Of a DNA stretch of 64,000 bases, positions 33,732-42,728 are shown piece by piece (the stretch's first letter is position 1; every line of letters begins with the position of its first letter). Below the pieces are notes generated by a model. It worked only from the letters and a program-made list of their open reading frames with translations, ran no database searches and had not been told where the DNA came from. A program made the translations under genes and the position numbers. The stretch lies in the NCBI RefSeq assembly GCF_020966755.1, contig NZ_JAJKFT010000004.1, positions 992,001 through 1,056,000 on the forward strand, given 5' to 3'. Source of the stretch: Blastopirellula sediminis. GTDB lineage: Bacteria > Planctomycetota > Planctomycetia > Pirellulales > Pirellulaceae.

Positions 33732-33743
33732 TTTGTGTACAAA
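33732..33743. promoter_or_regulatory. Candidate GntR operator
   Basis: TTTGT-GT-ACAAA, a perfect 5-bp inverted repeat with a 2-nt centre, resembles GntR/FadR-type sites. It lies between the divergent DapA-family and GntR genes, 35 bp upstream of the former. Confidence 0.45.
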
Positions 33744-33838
33744 GACACGATAAGCGATCTGGTTCGCTTCGTCAACAGAATTGCGTAAAATCTTAGGTTT
33801 CGCTTTTTCGCCCACCGCCCCACTTAGGATTAGCGCCT

Positions 33839-34714
33839 GTGTCGTTGTCGGATCGCATTGCGGAAGAACTCTCGGATCGCATCAACGCTCGCGAAGACTT
33901 GCCAGAACCCTTTTCGATCGCCAATGTAGCCCGGCTGTTTGACGTCAGCGCCTCCCCGGTTCGGACGGCGTTCGATCAGTTGGTCGAGGAAGGGCTGCTC
34001 ATTCGGGACGAGTCAGGGCGTTTGACCCCCAATCCAGGCCGGAAGCCGAAACGCCGCACCAATCGGAGCGACGCCCACGAGCCGTCGCTGGAAGTCCGGA
34101 TCCGCGAATTCATTATTCGCCGCAGCCTGGCGGGAAACGACTCCTTTTTGCGAGAAGAGGCGACCGCCGAGCATTTTGGCATCAGCCGGACCGTCTTGCG
34201 ACATTGGCTGGGGAAACTCGCCGGGCAGGGCTTCGTCGAACATGTCCAGCGGCGCGGTTGGCGGAGCCGACTCTTTTTGCCGCAAGACCTGGAGCATTAC
34301 TCGGAAGTGCGGGAGACGCTCGAGCTGTTGGCGCTGCGAGACGTGCGGGAAAATCTCGATCCCGAAATGCTGAAGTCGATCTTGGCCGGCAATCAGCCGC
34401 TGCCGGACGGAACGCCGCAGCTCGACAACCGTCTGCACGCCTACTGGATCAATCTCTCGGGCAACTATTACATCCGCGACTTCTTCGATCGTCACGGCGT
34501 GTTCCACGCGGCGATCTTTGATCTGGCGACCACCGAGACCTCGGCCGTCGCCGAAATGGCGGAGCAGCATCGGGTGATCCTTGAGTCGCTGCTGGAGAAG
34601 AACTGGAAGAAGGCGGAAGCGGTTCTGTCGAAGCATATCCGCTCGCAGATCCCCCGCGTCGAGCGGATGCTCGAGGAAATTCGGTCGGAAGGGAAAAAAG
34701 GCCCGGCCGAATAG
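33839..34714 (+). CDS. GntR-family regulator with an extra winged-helix-like segment
   Basis: The 291-residue product starts at GTG 33839. Residues about 1-65 form one winged-helix-like unit ('ANVARLFDVSASPVRTAFDQ'). A second one lies at about 80-145 ('TAEHFGISRTVLRHWLGKLA', 'QGFVEHVQRRGWRSRLF'). The C-terminal part is an FCD-type effector domain ('YSEVRETLELLALRDVRENL', 'HGVFHAAIFDLATTE', 'AEMAEQHRVILESLLEKNWK'). Ordinary FadR-type proteins have one winged helix and about 230 residues. It is divergent from the hydroxyproline operon and probably its regulator. Confidence 0.8.
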   Translation: MSLSDRIAEELSDRINAREDLPEPFSIANVARLFDVSASPVRTAFDQLVEEGLLIRDESGRLTPNPGRKPKRRTNRSDAHEPSLEVRIREFIIRRSLAGNDSFLREEATAEHFGISRTVLRHWLGKLAGQGFVEHVQRRGWRSRLFLPQDLEHYSEVRETLELLALRDVRENLDPEMLKSILAGNQPLPDGTPQLDNRLHAYWINLSGNYYIRDFFDRHGVFHAAIFDLATTETSAVAEMAEQHRVILESLLEKNWKKAEAVLSKHIRSQIPRVERMLEEIRSEGKKGPAE

Positions 34715-34888
34715 GGGGAAATGCCCAGTTGTGAGGGGCATTCGCCTGGATCTTGGCGGCTCAGTCGGGGTATAAACGTGCGTGCATTCAACCGATGCAC
34801 AACTTTTCCCCGTTTCTTGTCTCTTCTCGCTGGCCTTTACGCCTAAGTAGGCGGTAGTCACGAAACTGCTTACGAGGAATCCCGGCCG

Positions 34889-37552
34889 ATGAACGGTCTG
34901 CTGCAGAAAATCATGTGGGCGACTTTGCGGTTTTTTCTCCGCTTTCGCTATCGAGTCCGCGTGCATGGTTTGGAAGAGTTGCGCAGCGTCAAAGGGCCGG
35001 TCCTGGTCCTGCCGAATCATCCCGCTTACGTCGATCCGCCGACCGTGCTGAGCCATCTCCGCTTTGGGCGATCGCTCCGGCCGCTGGTCTTTACCGATAC
35101 CTATCGCAGTTTGCTTTTTCACCCGTTCTGCATCGCGAGCAACGCGTTTGAAGTTCCCAACCTGAAAAGTCACAGTCGCGACGCACATCGTCAGACGACC
35201 GAGATGATCGACAAGGTGGTGGCCGGCGTTGAAGCGGGGAACGACTTTTTGATCTATCCGTCCGGACGGCTGAAGCGTCAGGGAACCGAAGTGATCGGCG
35301 GTGCGCGGATCGCCTACGAACTGCTGACCCGCTGCCCCGACTTGCAAGTCATCTTGGTCCGGACCGAAGGTTTGTGGGGGAGCCACTTTGGTTGCGCCCA
35401 GACCGGCGGCTTGCCCGATCTAGCCGGCGGCGCGAAAACCGCCTTCTGGAGCCTGGTCACGAGCTTGCTCTTCTTCGTGCCGAAGCGAGACGTTTCGATC
35501 ACTGCCGTGGCGATCGATCGCGATCAACTGCCGCTCGACAGCAAAGAGTCGCTCAATCGTTATCTGGAAGCGTGGTACAACGTTCACGGCGGCGAAGAGC
35601 CGAAGTACGTGCCGTACAATCCCTGGTTTGGCCCTCGCGACTTTGACTTCGAAGCGGTGAAGCGAGAGAACGCGATCGATGCCGATGCGATCAAGCCGGC
35701 GACCAAAGAAGCGATCAACGCGATGTTGGTCGAACATCTCGGCCGCGAACTCGATCCGAGCGAACTGGCGCCGGAGACGACGCTCGACACGCTGGGGCTT
35801 GATAGTCTTGAGCGGATGGACATGGCGCTCGAGATGGAGCGGGAGTTCGGTTTCCGCAGCAACCATGTGCCGACCAACGTTGGCGAACTGTGGCTGTTGG
35901 CCGAAGGGCAGCTTTCGTCGGGAGACGACGAAGAGCTGATCGTGCCCGAGCTCTGGAGCAAACCTCCTAAGGTCAACAAAGAGGTTCCGCACGCGCTAGC
36001 CGACACACTGGCCGAAGCGTTCGTGCGACGAGCCTTGGAGCGCCCTGATTCGGCCGCCGTCGCCGATCAACTCTCGGGCGTTCTTACCTATCGCAAGTTG
36101 CTAACCGGCGCGACGCTGCTTTCCAAGCGAATCGCCAAGCTGGAAGGGCATGCGATCGGCATTATGCTCCCCGCTTCGGTCGCCGCCGACACGCTGTTTC
36201 TGGCGGTCCAGATGGCGGGCAAGTTGCCGGTGATGCTCAACTGGACGACTGGCGACGCCGGCTTGGCGCATGCGGTCGAAAAGTTGGAAGTGAAGAACGT
36301 CGTCACCTCGCAGCGGTTTCTCGATCGTTTGGGGATCGAAGTCCCCGGCGCCGACATCGTCGCCCTGGAAGAGATGCGGGAAGGAATCAGCAAGTGGGAG
36401 CAGACGACGACTTACCTGGCGACCTATATCGCGCCGAAGTCGTTCCTTCGCAGCTTGCCGAAAGTTGATCGCGACGCCCCGGCCGCGGTGCTGTTCACCT
36501 CGGGATCGGAGACGCTGCCGAAAGCGGTCCCGCTGTCGCATCGTAACCTGATCGCCGACATCGACGCCGGCGTCAAACTGATTCAATTCGATCAAAGCGA
36601 CATCCTGTTCGGCTTCCTGCCGCCGTTCCATAGCTTTGGGATGACCGCCGCGTTTTTGATGCCGGTACTGACTGGGATTCGAGTCGTTCACTATCCCGAT
36701 CCGACCGACGCACGGGGCTTGTCGCGAATCATTCGCGGGTACGGCGCGACGCTGATGTTCGCGACGCCTACCTTTTTGCAGTACATCTTCGGCGTCAGCA
36801 CGGACGAAGACCTGAAGTCGCTGAAGACGGTGATGGTGGGCGCTGAGAAATGCCCCGACTCGCTGCATGATCGTTTTGAGGCGACCTTGCCGAGCGCGGT
36901 GCTGCTGGAAGGTTACGGCATCACCGAGTGCTCGCCGGTCGTCTCCGGCAGCAGTCCCACCGATAGCCGACGGGGGACGATCGGTAAGCCGCTGCAATGC
37001 GTCGAAATGCTGGTCGTCCATTCCGAAACGCATCAGCCGATCGATGACGGCGAGACCGGCTTGCTGTTGGTCCGCGGCGAAAGCATCTTCCATGGTTACC
37101 TGAAACATGACGGCCCGCAGCCGTTCCTCGAAGTGAGCGGCGCGTCATGGTACAACACCGGCGACCTGGTGATGAAAGATCCGGACGGCTTCTTCCACTT
37201 CCGGGGACGAATGAAGCGGTTCTTGAAGATCGGCGGCGAAATGGTTTCGCTGCCGGCGCTGGAAGAGCCGCTCGCCAAAGCGTTTCCCGCCGACGAGTCG
37301 GGACCGCAGATCGCCGTCGAAGGGATCGAGATGGAAGGGGGCCGCAAGATCGTCCTCTTCACTTGCCAGGAAATCTCGCTGCGTGACGCCAATGCGATGA
37401 TTCGCGAAGCGGGGATGCAAGGGGTAATGCGACTCGACGAGGTTCGTCTGGTCGAACAGATTCCGGTCTTGGGGACCGGCAAAACCGACTATCGCACGCT
37501 GCGAAGTTGGGTCAAAGAAACGCCGTCTGGCGCCGAGCGAGAATCGGCGTAA
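34889..37552 (+). CDS. PlsC acyltransferase - acyl carrier - acyl-activating enzyme fusion
   Basis: The 887-residue product has three modules. Residues about 1-240 form a lysophospholipid acyltransferase with the HX4D motif (H44-PAYV-D49) and 'FLIYPSGRLKRQG'. Residues about 280-350 form an acyl-carrier domain with the phosphopantetheine site 'LGLDSLERMDMALEME'. Residues about 370-885 form an AMP-binding domain ('VLFTSGSETLPKAVPLSHRN', 'LEGYGITECSPVVSG', 'YNTGDLVMKDPDGFFHFRGR'). E. coli Aas has the first and third modules but no carrier. A single chain that activates, carries and transfers an acyl group to a lysolipid is the obvious reading. Membrane-associated; substrate unknown. Confidence 0.85.
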   Translation: MNGLLQKIMWATLRFFLRFRYRVRVHGLEELRSVKGPVLVLPNHPAYVDPPTVLSHLRFGRSLRPLVFTDTYRSLLFHPFCIASNAFEVPNLKSHSRDAHRQTTEMIDKVVAGVEAGNDFLIYPSGRLKRQGTEVIGGARIAYELLTRCPDLQVILVRTEGLWGSHFGCAQTGGLPDLAGGAKTAFWSLVTSLLFFVPKRDVSITAVAIDRDQLPLDSKESLNRYLEAWYNVHGGEEPKYVPYNPWFGPRDFDFEAVKRENAIDADAIKPATKEAINAMLVEHLGRELDPSELAPETTLDTLGLDSLERMDMALEMEREFGFRSNHVPTNVGELWLLAEGQLSSGDDEELIVPELWSKPPKVNKEVPHALADTLAEAFVRRALERPDSAAVADQLSGVLTYRKLLTGATLLSKRIAKLEGHAIGIMLPASVAADTLFLAVQMAGKLPVMLNWTTGDAGLAHAVEKLEVKNVVTSQRFLDRLGIEVPGADIVALEEMREGISKWEQTTTYLATYIAPKSFLRSLPKVDRDAPAAVLFTSGSETLPKAVPLSHRNLIADIDAGVKLIQFDQSDILFGFLPPFHSFGMTAAFLMPVLTGIRVVHYPDPTDARGLSRIIRGYGATLMFATPTFLQYIFGVSTDEDLKSLKTVMVGAEKCPDSLHDRFEATLPSAVLLEGYGITECSPVVSGSSPTDSRRGTIGKPLQCVEMLVVHSETHQPIDDGETGLLLVRGESIFHGYLKHDGPQPFLEVSGASWYNTGDLVMKDPDGFFHFRGRMKRFLKIGGEMVSLPALEEPLAKAFPADESGPQIAVEGIEMEGGRKIVLFTCQEISLRDANAMIREAGMQGVMRLDEVRLVEQIPVLGTGKTDYRTLRSWVKETPSGAERESA

Positions 37553-37590
37553 CGTCAGCGGATCAAGATAAAGACAGGGGATACTGCGCC

Positions 37591-38355
37591 ATGATCGCAT
37601 TACGCGACGTTTGCAAAACCTGGGACGGCGGAAAGTCGTTCGCGGTGAAGGATCTATCGCTCAGCATTGAGCAGGGAGAAGTCCTCGCCCTGCTCGGCGG
37701 TTCCGGCTCCGGCAAAAGCACCACGGTCAAGATGATCAACCGCCTGATCGAGCCGAGCAGCGGCGTCATCGAGATCGACGGCGAAAACGTGATCGAGCAA
37801 GACCCCGTGCAGCTCCGCCGCCGGATCGGCTACGTTTTTCAAAGCATCGGGCTCTTCCCCCACATGACGATCCTGGAGAACGTCAACATCCTGCCGAAGA
37901 TGCTCGGCCAGGATCCCGCGGCCTACAAGGAAAAGGGATCGCGGCTGCTCGACATGGTCGAACTGCCGGCCGCGCAGTACGCCGATCGCTATCCGCATCA
38001 ACTCTCTGGCGGACAGCGCCAGCGAGTTGGCTTCGCCCGGGCGTTGGCGGTCGATCCGAAGGTGATGCTGCTCGACGAGCCATTCGGCGCGCTCGATCCG
38101 GTGACCCGCGATAGTTTGCAAGCCGAATTCTTACGTCTGCAAGGAGAGCTGGGCTTTACTGCGGTGATCGTGACGCATGACATGGCCGAAGCGCTGCTGT
38201 TGGCTGACAAGATCGCGGTAATGAAGGATGGCAAGCTGCTCCGTTTTGGAACGCCGCGAGAATTATTGCAGGACGCCGGCGACGAGTATGTCGCGCAGCT
38301 GTTGGAAACGCCGCGTCGCCATGGACGTTTGATTCACGATCTGGAAACCACCTAA
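37591..38355 (+). CDS. Osmoprotectant-type ABC transporter ATP-binding protein
   Basis: The 254-residue product starts at ATG 37591 (MIALRDVCKTWDGGK). It has Walker A 'GGSGSGKST', Q-loop 'GYVFQSIGLFPHMTI', signature 'LSGGQRQR', Walker B 'VMLLDEPFGALDPVTR' and switch His in 'VIVTHDMAEALLLAD'. It is closest in style to OpuCA/OsmV ATPases but ends without the C-terminal CBS domains that sense ionic strength in OpuCA. The fused permease-binding protein follows after a REPIN. Together they make a complete glycine-betaine/choline-type or related quaternary-amine importer. Confidence 0.87.
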   Translation: MIALRDVCKTWDGGKSFAVKDLSLSIEQGEVLALLGGSGSGKSTTVKMINRLIEPSSGVIEIDGENVIEQDPVQLRRRIGYVFQSIGLFPHMTILENVNILPKMLGQDPAAYKEKGSRLLDMVELPAAQYADRYPHQLSGGQRQRVGFARALAVDPKVMLLDEPFGALDPVTRDSLQAEFLRLQGELGFTAVIVTHDMAEALLLADKIAVMKDGKLLRFGTPRELLQDAGDEYVAQLLETPRRHGRLIHDLETT

Positions 38356-38377
38356 AACCAACCCGATGGAAAAACAG

Positions 38378-38455
38378 GGGCGGCACTGCTGGCTCGTTCA
38401 GCCGTGTAAAGCGTGTACCAACGCTCCACTGCTGGACGAGCCAGCAGCGCCACCC
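38378..38455. repeat. REPIN between ABC transporter genes
   Basis: Two inverted REPs (38378-38406 and 38427-38455) lie 20 bp apart. The hairpin core is CTGCTGG-CTCGTC-CCAGCAG-like with a GGGTGG head. The first copy has drifted. It occupies the 126-bp space between the ATPase and permease genes. Confidence 0.75.
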
Positions 38456-38481
38456 TGCGACGAAGGGCGAAGTAAATAATC

Positions 38482-40029
38482 ATGTCCGAAGTTCTCGAAC
38501 AACTGCAGTTCCTCCCCGATCGACTGGCGGGACACGTCTTTCTCTCCTTCACGGCGCTCTTGATCGGCGGTTTGATCAGCGTGCCGCTGGGGATCTGGTG
38601 CTCGCGCCGCAAACAGGTGGAGCGGATCTCGCTGACCACCGCCAGTTTGATTCAAACGATTCCGAGCTTGGCGCTATTGGCGGCGATGGTCTTCGCGTCG
38701 GGAGAAATTGGTTGGGGACCGGCGCTGGTCGCGTTGGTACTGTACAGCTTACTGCCGATGCTCCGAAATACGATCACCGGAATCCAGTCGGTCGATCCTG
38801 CCTGCCTGGAAGCGGCCGAAGGTTTGGGGATGGACAGCTACCAGCGGCTACGCATGGTCGAATTGCCGCTCGCGGCGCCGACGATCGTCGCCGGCGTGCG
38901 AACCGCGGCGGTCTGGGTGGTCGGCGCTGCGACGATTGCGTTTCCGGTTGGGGCGACCAGCTTGGGGGACTACATTTTCGCAGGGCTCTTCACGAACAAC
39001 CCGTACGCGCTCGGCGTCGGTTGTTTCTTCTGCGCCGCGTTGGCGTTGGGGCTGGATGCGCTGTTGGGAACGCTTGAGTCGGGCGTACGCACCCGAAATC
39101 GTGCGGCGCGTATCGGTTCGGTTATCGGGATCGCGGCGCTGGCGATCAGTCCGCTGCTGGTCTCGTTCCTTCCGCTCGGCGGCGGATCGTACGAAGAGGC
39201 CGGGCCGCGACCTGTGGCGAATGCCACGGAGTTTGACGATCGCAAATACGTGATCGGCTGCAAAGGTTTCACCGAGCAATTGATCTTAGCCCAGGCTCTC
39301 TCGGACGAACTGGCCGAAGCGGGGCGCCAGGTCGAACGGAAAGAGGGAATCGGCTCGGCGATGATTTTCGAGGCGCTCAAGAACGGCAAGATCGACTGCT
39401 ACGTCGACTACACCGGGACGCTGTGGGCGAATGTGCTGGAGCGGGAAGACCAGGTCTCGTCGCCGGAGATGCTGATCGACCTGGCGACCGAACTGAAAGG
39501 CAAGCATCAAGTGATTTCGCTTGGCCCGCTCGGTTTCCGCAACGATTACGTCTTTGTGATGAAGCGCGAGAAAGCGGAGGAGCTGGGGATCAAGACGCTC
39601 GACGACTTGGCGAAACATGCAAGCGAGCTGCGGGCTGTCTCGGAAGCGGAATTCTGGGAACGACCGGAGTGGGCCGCCGTGCGGAGCGCTTATCAGTTCG
39701 ATTTTGATCAGAAGCGGGCGATGGACGCCGGGTTGATGTACGGCGCGGTCGCCAACGACAAGGCGGACGTCGTCGTCGCGTTCCGCACCGACGGGCGGAT
39801 CGTCGCCAACGACCTGGTCGAAATCGCCGACCCGGCTCGCGCCTTGCCCCCGTATCAAGCGGTGTTGCTCGCATCGAAGCGTCTGGCCGAAGATCCGGAC
39901 GCGGTGGAACAACTCCGCCGGTTCGTCAACTCGATTTCAACTGCCGAAATGCGCAACGCCAACCGTTCGGTCGATAGCGACGGAGCGTCGATCTCGGCCG
40001 CCGCGGACAAGATCAAACCAGAGGAATAA
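38482..40029 (+). CDS. Osmoprotectant-type ABC permease fused to substrate-binding domain
   Basis: The 515-residue product has an N-terminal permease domain (about 1-230) with the BPD loop 'ACLEAAEGLGMDSYQRLRMV' and 'LPLAAPTIVAGVRTAAVWVV'. After a last TM (about 212-232) comes a periplasmic type II solute-binding domain (about 250-505) that begins 'KYVIGCKGFTEQLILAQALS' and includes 'DCYVDYTGTLWANVL'. The layout matches OpuC/Gbu/EgtU-like fused importers for glycine betaine, carnitine or ergothioneine. Aromatic-box residues cannot be judged reliably without alignment. The ATPase is encoded upstream; a REPIN separates the two. Confidence 0.87.
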   Translation: MSEVLEQLQFLPDRLAGHVFLSFTALLIGGLISVPLGIWCSRRKQVERISLTTASLIQTIPSLALLAAMVFASGEIGWGPALVALVLYSLLPMLRNTITGIQSVDPACLEAAEGLGMDSYQRLRMVELPLAAPTIVAGVRTAAVWVVGAATIAFPVGATSLGDYIFAGLFTNNPYALGVGCFFCAALALGLDALLGTLESGVRTRNRAARIGSVIGIAALAISPLLVSFLPLGGGSYEEAGPRPVANATEFDDRKYVIGCKGFTEQLILAQALSDELAEAGRQVERKEGIGSAMIFEALKNGKIDCYVDYTGTLWANVLEREDQVSSPEMLIDLATELKGKHQVISLGPLGFRNDYVFVMKREKAEELGIKTLDDLAKHASELRAVSEAEFWERPEWAAVRSAYQFDFDQKRAMDAGLMYGAVANDKADVVVAFRTDGRIVANDLVEIADPARALPPYQAVLLASKRLAEDPDAVEQLRRFVNSISTAEMRNANRSVDSDGASISAAADKIKPEE

Positions 40030-40903
40030 GCTCGATCGATTCGTCGCTCCCATAACGCGAGCCGATCAGAATCGTCCGCTCGTCGATTTGTGCGCCACGC
40101 ACGCGGACTCGATCGCCGGGCGCCAGCGACGCTTCGTAGCCAATTTGAAACGAGACGACGTCGACGTGGTCGGTCGTCTCGTAAACGACCGGAAAGAAAA
40201 GGGATTGGCGATTGTCGGCGATCGTTAACTGGCGTTCCACCGAAGAACCGGCGATCAGCGGAAGGGACGAAGGCGTTTCATCCCAGTTGCGCACGCCGCG
40301 GACGCTGAATCGCGTGCCGCGGAAATAACCTTGATTCCATTTGCGTGCGCAGAAGTGGGCGAACATCGCATCGCTTAGATGCGGCGGACGCTGAATGAAC
40401 TCCGGTGCGATCGGCTCGATCTCCGGCAATTCGAAGGCCGCTTCGGCGGACTGCAGCCAAGTGAAGCAGTTGGCCATGCCGTAGATCACCAGGTCGATAT
40501 CGGAGTCTTCCGTCCCTTCGCCCCAGAGCAGCGAATCGGTCAGGCCAATTGCTTTCCGCGGCAGATTCAAGGTCTCCGCACACAGGTCGGCCAGCTCTAC
40601 CGCTTTCTGCAGGAGCCCGCTTGGCTGCGAACTTCGCAATTGGGGAAGACGGTCTTCGCTACGGTAGATTTCGGCGACGTATGCGAAGGGAACGCGAATC
40701 AGCTCGTCGACGTAGTGCGGGTAATTCTCACGAAGATATTCGCTCGCTCGTTGGTAGCTGTCGAGCCATTTGACGCCGTCGACATATTTCAGTCCGCAGG
40801 TCGCCCCGTCATCGGCATGGTCATAACCGAGGACGTTAAAAACTAAGCCGTCAGTCGTGCGCAGATAATCTTTGTCGCGAAGTCGCATCACGGAAGTAGC
40901 CAA
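40013..40903 (-). CDS. Archaeal-type nucleotidyltransferase-domain protein
   Basis: The 296-residue product has an N-terminal domain (about 1-90; 'RLRDKDYLRTTDGLVFNVLG', 'YLRENYPHYVDELIRVPFAY'), then a minimal nucleotidyltransferase core: 'IGLTDSLLWGEGTEDSDIDL', with the G-[ST] and D-x-D metal ligands. The C-terminal region is beta-rich. The layout resembles a nucleotidyltransferase family I know mainly from archaea. The role is unknown; it may modify RNA or protein with nucleotides. Its 3' end overlaps the convergent permease fusion by 17 bp. Genome context suggests a stand-alone gene. Confidence 0.6.
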   Translation of the reverse strand: MATSVMRLRDKDYLRTTDGLVFNVLGYDHADDGATCGLKYVDGVKWLDSYQRASEYLRENYPHYVDELIRVPFAYVAEIYRSEDRLPQLRSSQPSGLLQKAVELADLCAETLNLPRKAIGLTDSLLWGEGTEDSDIDLVIYGMANCFTWLQSAEAAFELPEIEPIAPEFIQRPPHLSDAMFAHFCARKWNQGYFRGTRFSVRGVRNWDETPSSLPLIAGSSVERQLTIADNRQSLFFPVVYETTDHVDVVSFQIGYEASLAPGDRVRVRGAQIDERTILIGSRYGSDESIELIPLV

Positions 40904-40911
40904 TGCAGGGC

Positions 40912-40946
40912 AAAAAAAAGAGGGACGCCCGGTTCAGGCGTCCCTC
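40912..40946 (-). terminator. Terminator for the phytase-like gene
   Basis: Read on the minus strand, a 10-bp perfect hairpin (GAGGGACGCC / GGCGTCCCTC, 7-nt loop) is followed by a run of eight T residues, about 100 bp after the stop at 41043. Confidence 0.85.
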
Positions 40947-41042
40947 GAGTGATCGACTTCGATCTAGGGTTTGACGCGGCGGACGCGCCGATATTTTACC
41001 TTACGAAGCGGCTTCGTTGGTCAGCGGTGCTGATGACGCCGG

Positions 41043-42269
41043 CTACCGAGCGGCGAACTGCGCGGTGTTGATGGCGAAGACCCAGAATTTCGACGGGGCG
41101 TTTCCTTCAAAGTCGTTGTCGATGGCGCAGACGATCGTTTGTCGTCCGTCCGGCAACTTCGGTCCGTAGGTGATTCCTTCGATCTTTTCGGGCATATTCG
41201 GACCAGCGAGCTTAAACTCAGGCGAGTTGAAATCGAGATAGGTTCGTTTCCGAACCGGCTTGATTTCGGCCGGCAACGCATCTGCCGGCAAAGCGTCGAT
41301 CTGGGCGATGTCGGTCGCACCGCTCAGGTCAATCCAGTTCAAGTGACGATACTTGGCTTCTTCACCCTGTTTTCCGTCTCGCTCGAGCACGAGAAACTGC
41401 CCCGGCCCGCACTCCAGGATTTCGCTGATGCCGTAGCTGGGATCCTCCATCGGGTAGGCGAATTCGCGAATCGCGCCCGAAGCGACGTCGATTTCGATCA
41501 AGCGGCTGTAACGTCCCATGATCTTACCGCTGGGAGTGCGAACTCCATCCTGCAGCAGGCTGCTTTGCATGATGCCGTACAGCTTTTGACGATCTTGCGA
41601 GATCGCGAGTCCTTCCATGCCGCGATTGAAGACTCGGCCGCTGGAGTTCCCTTCGTTTTCCTCTTGCGGGGACGCGGACGGACGCGACACGCAAAGATGC
41701 GACGGCATCGTGAAGCGGCGCGTTTCGTGATCATCGGCGTCAAGCTCGATGACCAGCGGACCATATTCGTCGGCGAGATACTTCCGTCCATTGGCCAGGA
41801 CGCGGATCCCTTCCGGGTCAAAACGGCCAGCGCATTTTTCGGTGCATTCGATCGCCGTCGACGCGCCCACGAAGGGGCGACCCTTCCCGTCGCACAGCAT
41901 GTGGGTCTCTTTCAGTTCGACCTTCACGGGGACGGTCGTTCCCGGACGGACGACAATTTCGACAACTTGGTAGCGGCACCGATAATCGGTCGCGCCGTCA
42001 TCCGGACCACGATCAGGCAGGGCGATGTAGCGGTTGCCGACGCCGGTATACTCCAGAGCCGAGATCCCGCCAAAGCGATTCTGCGGCTCCCCATTTTCGA
42101 GCGACTCGGCATGGCCCGATAAATCGGTCGCGGTTCCCGAGATCTGCGCTTCTCCAATGAACTCGATGACGGGAACTCCGGGGAATTCCGCGCCGGAGGT
42201 CACAACCGGGAAGAGGAGACACGCCAGGCTGATCGACAGCGGCCAGAGCGAACCAAAACCGAATTTCAT
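41043..42269 (-). CDS. Exported esterase-like/phytase-like beta-propeller protein
   Basis: The 408-residue product has a signal peptide (SLWPLSISLACLLFPVVTSG). The body matches the 'esterase-like activity of phytase' family: 'FGGISALEYTGVGNRYIALP', 'DRGPDD', 'FDPEGIRVLANGRKYLADEY', 'GRVFNRGMEGLAISQDRQKL', 'ILECGPGQFLVLERDGKQG' and 'KIEGITYGPKLPDGRQTIVC'. These are exported calcium-dependent-type propellers; phosphatase activity has been proposed but is not assured. Stand-alone transcription unit with its own terminator. Confidence 0.78.
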   Translation of the reverse strand: MKFGFGSLWPLSISLACLLFPVVTSGAEFPGVPVIEFIGEAQISGTATDLSGHAESLENGEPQNRFGGISALEYTGVGNRYIALPDRGPDDGATDYRCRYQVVEIVVRPGTTVPVKVELKETHMLCDGKGRPFVGASTAIECTEKCAGRFDPEGIRVLANGRKYLADEYGPLVIELDADDHETRRFTMPSHLCVSRPSASPQEENEGNSSGRVFNRGMEGLAISQDRQKLYGIMQSSLLQDGVRTPSGKIMGRYSRLIEIDVASGAIREFAYPMEDPSYGISEILECGPGQFLVLERDGKQGEEAKYRHLNWIDLSGATDIAQIDALPADALPAEIKPVRKRTYLDFNSPEFKLAGPNMPEKIEGITYGPKLPDGRQTIVCAIDNDFEGNAPSKFWVFAINTAQFAAR

Positions 42270-42669
42270 AATCGGGAACTTTGCAGAAACAACGGATGGG
42301 GGAATCGGAAATCTTAGGTCAGGGAGAAGGAACCGGCCGCAGTTCTAGATGGCCCCAAGTTTGGTTATGGGGCGGCGATTGGGTGTCCCAGGAGCGTTGT
42401 CCAATTGGTCCCATCGCAGGGATGCGGTGGCCGACAGAGTTCAGGTTACGGTTCTCGTAGGAGACGTTGTATGTCCTTAAAAACTCTTGAATTCCTCCTG
42501 ACATTTCGACGCGAATATCCTTGGCCGCAAATGTGAAGAATTGATGATGAGAGTATGTAGCTTGGGTGAAGTTGAGCGGTGGGAGGGTTTGCCTCCGGCA
42601 GCGGCAGGATTGCGGTGGGCCGCAACCCTTTTTACCAATTCAATTGGCGAGTTGGCGTCAGCGCAACAG
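42270..42669. other. Intergenic region, no supported gene
   Basis: A minus-strand frame of 61 codons (42319-42504) lacks family features or a convincing start. A short palindromic stretch, GGGTTTGCCTCCGG with GCGGTGGGCCGCAACCC, lies at about 42576-42630. Otherwise nothing is evident. Promoter signals for the flanking minus-strand gene are not recognisable. Confidence 0.5.
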
Positions 42670-42701
42670 AAAAGGGACGCCCTGTTGGGGGCGTCCCTTT
42701 T
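42670..42701 (-). terminator. Bidirectional hairpin terminator after DUF1080 gene
   Basis: Perfect 13-bp hairpin AAAAGGGACGCCC / GGGCGTCCCTTTT with a 6-nt loop, 27 bp downstream of the DUF1080 stop on the minus strand. Confidence 0.85.
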
Positions 42702-42728
42702 GTCGATTCGAGCTAAAGCTGCGTAAGC

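Noticed and set aside
42319-42504. Small minus-strand gene
   Set aside because: 61 codons with no ribosome-binding site, signal peptide or family resemblance; probably chance.
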